The notes beneath the pieces were generated by a model. That model did no database searches. It was not told the DNA's origin and was given only the letters and a program-made list of their open reading frames with translations. A stretch of DNA of 8,459 bases from JAKFFN01 sp036675025 (GTDB lineage Bacteria > Sumerlaeota > Sumerlaeia > Sumerlaeales > Sumerlaeaceae), in contig JAKFFN010000087.1 of NCBI GenBank assembly GCA_036675025.1, positions 1 through 8,459 of the forward strand. Direction: 5' to 3'. Shown in pieces: positions 1 through 4,790 of the stretch (positions are counted from its first letter, which is position 1; every line of letters begins with the position of its first letter). The translations under genes were made by a program, and so were the position numbers.

Positions 1-169
1 GCACAACTTTTCGAGTGAGGCGGTCAAAAAGTGGCTGCCCTACTTCTTCCTCAAGCTTCTTGATTGCCAGGCTGAGAGAGGGCTGTGAAAGCCGGAGCTT
101 ACGAGCTGCCTGGGTAAACCCGCCTTCGTCGGCTATGGCGATCAGGTAGCGCAGTTGGGTGAGTTCCAT
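1..169 (-). CDS. LysR-family transcriptional regulator, OxyR-like, N-terminal part (truncated by window edge)
   Basis: The 56 visible codons read leftward from an ATG at 167-169 and run off the window. They form the winged helix-turn-helix of LysR regulators: MELTQLRYLIAIADEGGFTQ, then AARKLRLSQPSLSLAIKKLE and EEVGQPLFDRLTRKVV. The AA..L..SQPSLS..I..LE pattern is the family's recognition helix and the LFDR.TRKV ending is typical. The 'LRYL.A.A.EGGFT.AA' wording is closest to the OxyR-like subgroup, but the effector domain that would settle this is outside. An in-frame TAG four codons upstream limits the start. The Shine-Dalgarno is weak. It is divergent from speA, so it could control speA, itself, or both; that is inference from layout only. 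Confidence 0.9.
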   Translation of the reverse strand, partial: MELTQLRYLIAIADEGGFTQAARKLRLSQPSLSLAIKKLEEEVGQPLFDRLTRKVV

Positions 170-210
170 ATCGCTCAGCTATACACGGCCTCTGCGCAAT
201 AAATTTTTTC

Positions 211-216
211 TATAAT
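211..216 (+). promoter_or_regulatory. Candidate -10 box (TATAAT) of a speA promoter without a good -35
   Basis: The hexamer matches the sigma-70 -10 consensus in all six positions and follows an AT-rich run. With 16-18 bp spacing the -35 positions read GC-rich and do not resemble TTGACA. A promoter of this kind often needs an activator, and a LysR-type gene sits directly upstream in divergent orientation. If it is used, speA has a leader of roughly 160 nt. Chance occurrence in an AT-rich patch is possible. Confidence 0.35.
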
Positions 217-268
217 CCAAGCGCGCATTCATAGTCTAAAGCAGCATTGCAGCCGGAGGCAATCCTCA

Positions 269-293
269 GATTTTTCTGCCGTCGGGAAAAATC
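269..293. promoter_or_regulatory. Perfect 8-bp inverted repeat in the speA leader
   Basis: GATTTTTC (269-276) and GAAAAATC (286-293) are exact reverse complements separated by 9 nt, with a further CC/GG pairing possible inside. It follows a small GAGG-CAAT-CCTC hairpin by one base. It may be an operator for a dimeric regulator or an RNA stem in the speA leader. It does not have the GC-rich stem plus U-tract of a terminator. Confidence 0.4.
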
Positions 294-366
294 GCTGTGT
301 GCGCGCGATTTAATGTGCCAATTACTGTATTTGATATTCTGCGCTTATGACGCATCATTACTCTTC

Positions 367-372
367 GGAGGA
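367..372 (+). promoter_or_regulatory. Shine-Dalgarno of speA, inside a small palindrome
   Basis: GGAGGA ends 8 nt before the TTG at 381 and is the reason for choosing that start. The site lies in the palindrome GGAG-GA-CTCC (367-376), so part of it is self-complementary. Confidence 0.75.
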
Positions 373-380
373 CTCCTGTA

Positions 381-2411
381 TTGCCCCAGTCTGTTCGTGC
401 CAAGCTTGCTTCTGCCAATCCGCCAACGCGACGTATGGCCGCTGCCACGGAAAACGGTCCCCATGAGTGGACAACCGAGGATTCTACAACCGTCTATAAT
501 ATTGACCGGTGGGGGCTTGGGTATTTCGGCATCAACGATAAGGGCAACGTAACGGTTGCGCCAGTGCGCGAGCAGGGAGCCACCATTGACGTAATGGATG
601 TGCTTGAAGAGGCGCGCAAAGAAGAGGGTCTGCGTTTCCCCATGCTGATCCGGTTCCAGGATCTACTGCGCGACCGGGTTGTGACCCTCAACACGGCGTT
701 TAGAACGGCAATCGAAGAACTGAAGTTTAAGGGCGAGTACCGCGGCGTATTCCCGATCAAGGTCAACCAGCTCCGTGAGGTGGTTGAGGAAATTGCGGAT
801 GCCGGCCGTCCGTTCAATTACGGGTTGGAAGCTGGCAGCAAACCCGAACTGTTCGCGGCCCTCGCCGTCCATGATAACCCGAAATCGCTCATCGTGTGTA
901 ACGGGTATAAGGATGAGCAGTTTATCCGCGCGGCCCTGCTGGGCAATCGCCTTGGCAAGCAGGTCATCATGGTGGCCGAAAAGCTGGAAGAAGTTTACAG
1001 TATTATTGAAGTGGCGCGGCAGATGAAGACGGAGCCGATGATTGGCATTCGTGTAAGGCTGGCAGCCAAGAGCAGCGGCATCTGGGCGACTTCAGGCGGT
1101 GAGAATGCGAAGTTTGGCCTGAGCACGGTCGACCTGATGGAGGCGGTGAGATTCCTTGAAGAAGAGGGGATGCTTCACACCTTCCGGCTGGTGCATTTCC
1201 ACATTGGTTCGCAGATCCCGGATATTATGGCTATCAAGCGCTCGACCCGCGAAGGCGCGCGGTACTTCGCCAAGCTTAAAAAAATGGGATGCGACGCCCT
1301 TGAGTTTATCGACATGGGCGGCGGTCTGGGCGTAGACTATGATGGCAGCCGCACGAGTTTTCACTCCTCGGCAAATTACACCGTGGAGGAGTATGCGGCC
1401 GACGCCATTTACAATATCATGGAAGTGTGTGACGAGGAGCAGATTCCTCATCCACATGTCGTGAGCGAGAGCGGCCGTGCCATCGTCGCTCACCACAGCA
1501 TGCTGGTGGTTGAGGTGTTTGGTGCCATTGAGAAGACAAAAGCCCAGTACGATCTGACGGTGCGTGAGGATGATCACCGCTGGGTTCACCAACTTGCAGA
1601 GATAACGGAGCGGCTGTCTGAGAACCCGACGGAAGCACTGCATGACGTGCAGCAGATAAAAGGTGATACGCAGAACGCCTTTGACCTGGGCATCATGGAT
1701 CTTCGTACTAAAGCAAAGATTGAAACCTTCTACTGGCATATTATTGAAGAGATCATCGACCTGTTCAAGCATCGTGTTGAATCCGGCGAGATCGCCGAAG
1801 AAGAAGTGCCGGAGGACGTGACCGACCTGACGCCGCACATTGCGGATCAGTACGTGTGTAACTTCTCGGTGTTCCAGAGCCTGCTCGATCACTGGGCGCT
1901 TGGCCAGTTGTTCCCGATCATGCCGCTGCATCGCCTGAACGAGGAGCCGCTGATCCAGGGCACGCTGGTGGATATCACCTGTGACAGCGATGGCAAGGTG
2001 AGCAAGTTTATTGATCTAAGAGACGTTCGCCATGCCCTGCCGCTGCATGATCTTAAGCCGAACCAGCCCTACTACATTGGATGCTTTATGACGGGCGCCT
2101 ACCAGGATATCATGGGCGACCTGCACAACCTGTTTGGCCGTGTGAATGAGGCACATGTGTTCCTGGACCCGGACGAAGATTGCGGGTGGTACATTGAGGA
2201 AACACTGCCGGGTAACAGCATCGGGCAGGTGCTGGACATGGTGCAGTACCATCACGTAGATTTGGCGCGACGCATGAAGGCGCAGGTTGACGAGGCGATC
2301 AAGCAGGACACGCTGCGCCCGGTAGAAGGCATGCGCCTGCTGGCCGAGTACGAGCGCGGGTTGCAGGATCCGACATACCTGAAGTTCCCGGGGACGAACG
2401 GCGGGAAGTAA
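381..2411 (+). CDS. speA: Biosynthetic arginine decarboxylase
   Basis: This enzyme decarboxylates L-arginine to agmatine, the first step of the agmatine route to putrescine and spermidine; it is a PLP- and Mg-dependent cytosolic fold III decarboxylase. The 676-aa length fits SpeA (E. coli about 658). Visible landmarks are the PLP lysine in FPIKVNQ (K127), GLEAGSKPEL (148-157), IVCNGYKD (171-178), HFHIGSQ (272-278), the glycine-rich phosphate-binding GGGLGVDY (313-320), SESGRA (362-367), NFSVFQS (494-500) and the catalytic CDSDGK (C534). The start is TTG, preceded by GGAGGA at 8 nt; an in-frame TGA at 348-350 rules out longer forms. An ATG at 435 (residue 19) is a possible alternative but has no Shine-Dalgarno, and conservation with family members only begins near residue 37. 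It is divergent from the lysR-type gene; no speB or other agmatine gene is in the window. Confidence 0.97.
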   Translation: MPQSVRAKLASANPPTRRMAAATENGPHEWTTEDSTTVYNIDRWGLGYFGINDKGNVTVAPVREQGATIDVMDVLEEARKEEGLRFPMLIRFQDLLRDRVVTLNTAFRTAIEELKFKGEYRGVFPIKVNQLREVVEEIADAGRPFNYGLEAGSKPELFAALAVHDNPKSLIVCNGYKDEQFIRAALLGNRLGKQVIMVAEKLEEVYSIIEVARQMKTEPMIGIRVRLAAKSSGIWATSGGENAKFGLSTVDLMEAVRFLEEEGMLHTFRLVHFHIGSQIPDIMAIKRSTREGARYFAKLKKMGCDALEFIDMGGGLGVDYDGSRTSFHSSANYTVEEYAADAIYNIMEVCDEEQIPHPHVVSESGRAIVAHHSMLVVEVFGAIEKTKAQYDLTVREDDHRWVHQLAEITERLSENPTEALHDVQQIKGDTQNAFDLGIMDLRTKAKIETFYWHIIEEIIDLFKHRVESGEIAEEEVPEDVTDLTPHIADQYVCNFSVFQSLLDHWALGQLFPIMPLHRLNEEPLIQGTLVDITCDSDGKVSKFIDLRDVRHALPLHDLKPNQPYYIGCFMTGAYQDIMGDLHNLFGRVNEAHVFLDPDEDCGWYIEETLPGNSIGQVLDMVQYHHVDLARRMKAQVDEAIKQDTLRPVEGMRLLAEYERGLQDPTYLKFPGTNGGK

Positions 2412-2439
2412 GTAGAACGCAGAACGTAGAACGTAGAAC
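2412..2439. repeat. Tandem heptamer repeat, 4 x GTAGAAC
   Basis: Four head-to-tail 7-bp units begin directly after the speA stop codon: 2412-2418, 2419-2425 (with one change, GCAGAAC), 2426-2432 and 2433-2439. The array is non-coding and is followed by the palindrome GAAATTTC (2441-2448). Arrays like this vary in copy number by slippage; a function is not evident. Confidence 0.85.
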
Positions 2440-2461
2440 GGAAATTTCAGCGGTCGCCGGG

Positions 2462-2497
2462 AGTGCCTATTAATGCACTTGCTTTAAAACTAAAGCA
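2462..2497. terminator. Two abutting stem-loops between convergent genes, possible transcript end
   Basis: The first hairpin is AGTGC (2462-2466) / GCACT (2475-2479) with an 8-nt loop. The second begins at the next base: TGCTTTA (2480-2486) / TAAAGCA (2491-2497) with an AAAC loop. They lie between speA (rightward) and the DUF2283-like gene (leftward), where both transcripts must end. Neither has a U-tract on either strand, so a classical Rho-independent terminator is not shown; they may act as 3'-end stabilisers or be the remnant of a repeat element. Confidence 0.35.
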
Positions 2498-2525
2498 GGC
2501 AGAGAAACCGACGGATCATTGACCT

Positions 2526-2813
2526 TCAGGCAGCAATTTTACGCGCAAATGGTTCGATTGTCTTCTCCAAGTCCCGAATAGAATCGGGAATCATTCCCGA
2601 ACCATATTTCTTCCACCAGTTTACTATTGTCAGCCCAACTGGCTGGTCAGTGTCTAGAACACGCAAAAGTAACGCCCCATCAGGTTGTTCATCGGCATAG
2701 GTAGGAGTTGATCTAGCGTCTGCCAATCTCAGGTAAAGAACATCATTGGAGATATCTAAATGGAACCAAAGGCGGCCGTCCACTATACCTTCTATAGTGT
2801 CTGTTGAGACCAT
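2526..2813 (-). CDS. Small DUF2283-like protein, possible antitoxin-type partner
   Basis: The product is 95 aa and cytosolic. Residues about 15-65 match the style of DUF2283: FHLDISNDVLYLRLAD, then an acidic stretch with YADEQPDGALLLR and a conserved closing segment, PVGLTIVNWWKKYG. Residues 74-95 form a probable helix. DUF2283 has no established biochemical role; members are commonly small and sit beside other small genes. The ATG (2811-2813) lies inside the end of the upstream gene (22-bp overlap) and is preceded by AAAGGAGGT, an essentially perfect Shine-Dalgarno with 9 nt between AGGAGG and the ATG, so strong independent translation is expected. Base composition is AT-rich relative to the kinase. 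An antitoxin-like role is inference from pairing, size and strong translation only. Confidence 0.8.
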   Translation of the reverse strand: MVSTDTIEGIVDGRLWFHLDISNDVLYLRLADARSTPTYADEQPDGALLLRVLDTDQPVGLTIVNWWKKYGSGMIPDSIRDLEKTIEPFARKIAA

Positions 2814-3106
2814 TCGATTTTACCTCCTTTGATCTTCTTTACAAAGTGACTTGTTTTCACTAAACTCAAGCTTATATCTGCTACCACCATTATCCGTAAA
2901 TCTTTGGAAAGCGGCCAGGAGTAGTACTGTCTGCAATCGGCGTCAGAGATACTCGTATGAATCTGTTCCGGGTCGGCAAGGGTGCGTTCAACTTCATCAC
3001 GATAACCTTCTAGTTCTGAATGGCCTCGCAAGATATGTCCATACCAAGTTCGATCATGAAGTATAATTTCGCGCCCCAACGGATCGATTATAGATGAGTC
3101 AGCCAC
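2792..3106 (-). CDS. Putative small RelE/barnase-fold nuclease-like protein (toxin candidate)
   Basis: The product is 104 aa with no signal peptide or membrane segment. The N-terminus DPLGREIILHDRTWYGHILR followed by GHSELEGY (8-35) matches a widespread small-protein pattern: DPLGR-x-I-x-L, then W-x-H-I-x-x-x-H-x-E-L. It continues to DPEQI, a central D..CRQYY, a beta-rich core (RIMVVADIS) and a closing VKKIKGGKIEW. This resembles phage-type barnase/EndoU/colicin/RelE-like families; H24, R27, H29 and Y61/Y62 would be candidate active residues. I assign this from memory of the pattern, not from a search. The start is GTG (3104-3106), 6 bp after the kinase stop and with no clear Shine-Dalgarno, so translation probably depends on the kinase gene. 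The 3' end overlaps the DUF2283-like gene. GC is about 44%, lower than the flanks, suggesting transfer. Confidence 0.75.
   Translation of the reverse strand: MADSSIIDPLGREIILHDRTWYGHILRGHSELEGYRDEVERTLADPEQIHTSISDADCRQYYSWPLSKDLRIMVVADISLSLVKTSHFVKKIKGGKIEWSQQTL
2823..2828 (-). promoter_or_regulatory. Near-perfect Shine-Dalgarno within the upstream coding sequence
   Basis: On the minus strand AAAGGAGGT lies inside the 104-aa gene, 9 nt ahead of the ATG of the DUF2283-like gene. It is the strongest ribosome-binding site in the window, in contrast to the absent one of the 104-aa gene, so the downstream product should be made in excess. That is a pattern seen in toxin-antitoxin operons. Confidence 0.85.
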
Positions 3107-3112
3107 AGAAAC

Positions 3113-4567
3113 TTACGCAAACCCACCGTTCATGCGGCATCGGACGGCCAGGGTTTTGATCAGGCGGATGGCTACGGCCGGGTAGGCGACTACGAATTGC
3201 TCGAACTCCGCCGCGTTGAAAACCAGCACCCAGACGTCGCCTTCGGCTACGAGGGTGGCGGTACGGGGCTGTCCGGTCAGTGTGGCGTTTTCTCCCAGGA
3301 AACTGCCTTCGCGGCTTTCCCGGGCGATGCGCCCGTCGGAAAGCTCCACGCGTACTGTGCCGGCCATGAGCACATACGTATGGTAGGCGTGCTCACCTTC
3401 GGCACACAAAGCGTCACCATCATGGAAAAGCAGGTAGTTAAGTTTAGGACGCGGTGCAGAACAGATGTTGGCCCAGAGCGGATCGACAAGGTTATCGATA
3501 ACCTTTGTCACCTGGGGATGACCTGTCTGGTAAAGCCGCGCGACTTCGGAGCGGACGCGGGCCTTCGTGCGCGACGATGACTGGAGCAGCGCCAGCGCTT
3601 CTGCTGCGCCGCCAGGCCGATCGGTCGGTGTGAAGGCCGTCATTTTCTGGATGAAGGCTTCAAGGTCTGGAGGACATTCGCGAATCTTAGACACCGGCGG
3701 AAGCGCCGAGCCGCCTGCCTGCTGTATGGGGCCGATGTATTCCGGGCGATGATCGAGCCGCAAGCCCGTATAAAGGCTCCAGGCCGTAGCGCCGACTCCA
3801 TACAAATCTGTTCGCGGCCCGATCCAGCGGCGATTACACTCGCGTTGCTCAGGCGCCTGGTATCCGGGGGATCCGACGCCGGTTTCTACCATGTAGTGAG
3901 AAACCAGCGTACCCTGGCTGATGCCAAAATCCGTGAGAACATAGCCGCCCGCGGCATCGCGGAGGACGTTTGCCGGTTTGATGTCGAGGTGGAGAATGCT
4001 TGCCTGGTGAGCAGCGTTGAGGGAACTTAAGAGATCGCCAACGACGCGGGTGAGGGTCTCTTCGTTAATTGGCTTGCCGAGGAAATACTCCACATCCAGC
4101 AGACTGCCGGCGGGGTAATATTCCAGTGTAAGAAAGCAGGCATTTTGTGAGAATCGCCAGTCATACAAGCGAATGATGCGGTCGTGTTTGAGAGCCAGCA
4201 GGCTGCTGACTTCCCGGCGGAACAGGCTGCGCTGGTCACCGGTGCGAGGTACGTGGTAGAACTTCAACACGACCTGCGTCGGGATGTCATTATCCGGGTT
4301 AAGCGTCTCCGCCAGGTAGACGGAGCCAAAGCCGCCGTGGCCAAGCTTTCTGATAATGCGGTAGCGATACCGGTTCCCCGCCAGTTCGAGCCCCTCTTCC
4401 AGTTGAAGAGGTCTCATGCCCCCGCGGCCGCTGTCGCTGCTGGCATGGGTAGAAATCTGGCTGTCGCTTACAGCCGGTTCATCGGAGAGGGCGTAGTCGA
4501 GGGCAGCGTCATCTCTCGACGTCAATCCCTCGGGTTCTCCCCCATCTATTTGATCATTATAGACCAT
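3113..4567 (-). CDS. Soluble Ser/Thr protein kinase with C-terminal cyclic-nucleotide-binding domain
   Basis: The product is 484 aa. Residues 1-60 are acidic, Ser/Thr-rich and probably disordered. A complete Hanks-type kinase domain spans about 66-330: glycine loop GHGGFGSV (76-83), ATP lysine K102, helix-C glutamate E119, catalytic loop HLDIKPAN (193-200, D195), DFG (213-215), APE (238-240), D254 and R317. The usual HRD arginine is leucine (L194), so it is a non-RD kinase. Residues about 362-478 are a CRP-type cyclic-nucleotide-binding domain whose phosphate-binding cassette keeps E426 (GSFLGENATL) and R435 (TGQPRTAT), so cAMP or cGMP binding is plausible. No transmembrane helix or PASTA repeats are present, so it should be cytosolic. 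The ATG at 4567 lacks a clear Shine-Dalgarno; M51 is an alternative start that would keep both domains. It is the first gene of a three-gene minus-strand unit. Substrate unknown. Confidence 0.93.
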   Translation of the reverse strand: MVYNDQIDGGEPEGLTSRDDAALDYALSDEPAVSDSQISTHASSDSGRGGMRPLQLEEGLELAGNRYRYRIIRKLGHGGFGSVYLAETLNPDNDIPTQVVLKFYHVPRTGDQRSLFRREVSSLLALKHDRIIRLYDWRFSQNACFLTLEYYPAGSLLDVEYFLGKPINEETLTRVVGDLLSSLNAAHQASILHLDIKPANVLRDAAGGYVLTDFGISQGTLVSHYMVETGVGSPGYQAPEQRECNRRWIGPRTDLYGVGATAWSLYTGLRLDHRPEYIGPIQQAGGSALPPVSKIRECPPDLEAFIQKMTAFTPTDRPGGAAEALALLQSSSRTKARVRSEVARLYQTGHPQVTKVIDNLVDPLWANICSAPRPKLNYLLFHDGDALCAEGEHAYHTYVLMAGTVRVELSDGRIARESREGSFLGENATLTGQPRTATLVAEGDVWVLVFNAAEFEQFVVAYPAVAIRLIKTLAVRCRMNGGFA

Positions 4568-4574
4568 AGATCAA

Positions 4575-4644
4575 TAGCACGTGTTACCACCATGAAAGGC
4601 AAATACAACAGAAAAATATGCTTGCCTGTACTTCCCACGTGCTA
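4575..4644. promoter_or_regulatory. Paired inverted TAGCACGTG sites between kinase gene and accD
   Basis: TAGCACGTG (4575-4583) and CACGTGCTA (4636-4644) are exact inverted copies 52 bp apart, each containing the palindrome CACGTG. Nested inside is a second inverted repeat, AGGCAA (4597-4602) / TTGCCT (4622-4627). The first copy is 8 bp from the kinase ATG, the other lies on the accD side, and a -10-like TATAAG (4651-4656) follows it. The layout suggests a dimeric regulator binding two sites over the divergent promoters, possibly with looping, or alternatively a long RNA hairpin. Confidence 0.5.
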
Positions 4645-4680
4645 GTTTTGTATAAGTTGTTCTAAAGGCAGGCTATTCAA

Positions 4681-4709
4681 CCTCCAATAGGAGGCATTCA
4701 GATTTGAAT
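4681..4709 (+). promoter_or_regulatory. Two consecutive hairpins in the accD leader, first one masking a GGAGG
   Basis: CCTCC (4681-4685) / GGAGG (4690-4694) close on an AATA loop, and one base later ATTCA (4696-4700) / TGAAT (4705-4709) close on GATT. The GGAGG arm is a perfect anti-ribosome match paired with its own complement. The accD start at 4791 has its own Shine-Dalgarno (AAGGAA, 4775-4780), so this buried one would serve something upstream, or the structure may affect transcript stability. Confidence 0.45.
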
Positions 4710-4739
4710 ATATGTTGGCCGTATTCCAATTACTTATGA
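4704..4739 (+). CDS. Possible 11-residue leader peptide ahead of accD
   Basis: A TTG at 4704 lies 9 nt after GGAGG (4690-4694), which is ideal spacing, and opens a frame reading MNICWPYSNYL that stops at TGA 4737-4739, 51 nt before accD. Both its start codon and its Shine-Dalgarno lie in the leader hairpins. A second, 30-codon frame (ATG 4712 to TAA 4802-4804) overlaps the accD start but has no well-spaced ribosome site. Frames this short arise easily by chance, so this is only a candidate. Confidence 0.2.
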   Translation: MNICWPYSNYL

Positions 4740-4790
4740 AGCTATACCCGCAGACGCATTGCCCCATTTTGCTGAAGGAACCGCTACATT

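Larger units (their letters stand above)
170..380. promoter_or_regulatory. Divergent intergenic region between lysR-type gene and speA
   Basis: There is no gene in this 211-bp stretch. It contains a consensus -10 box on the plus strand at 211-216, a CTAT (210-213) / ATAG (231-234) half-site pair around a GC-rich centre, a GAGG-CAAT-CCTC mini-hairpin (256-267), an 8-bp inverted repeat (269-293), and the speA Shine-Dalgarno at 367-372. A TTGATA at 331-336 followed after 16 bp by CATCAT (353-358) is a weak alternative speA promoter that would leave a very short leader. A hydrophobic reading frame from 247 into speA has no ribosome-binding site and looks like a chance overlap. Confidence 0.55.

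Noticed and set aside
247..552. 101-codon plus-strand frame (or from ATG 313) overlapping the speA start
   Set aside because: There is no ribosome site at 247 or 313, and it ends inside speA in another frame; the hydrophobic look comes from pyrimidine-rich sequence.
1092..1931. 279-codon open frame on the minus strand inside speA
   Set aside because: It lies antisense to a strongly conserved gene, has Cys/His-rich shadow-type composition and no recognisable domain or ribosome site.
2412..2439. CRISPR array
   Set aside because: The units are 7 bp with no spacers, so this is a simple tandem repeat.
2526..3106. Insertion sequence or integron cassette carrying the two small genes
   Set aside because: The low GC suggests transfer, but I see no terminal inverted repeats, target duplications, transposase, integrase or att-like site at the borders.
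4592..4645. 17-codon frame (MKGKYNRKICLPVLPTC) between the inverted TAGCACGTG sites
   Set aside because: It has no Shine-Dalgarno and sits within the inverted-repeat region; too short to support.
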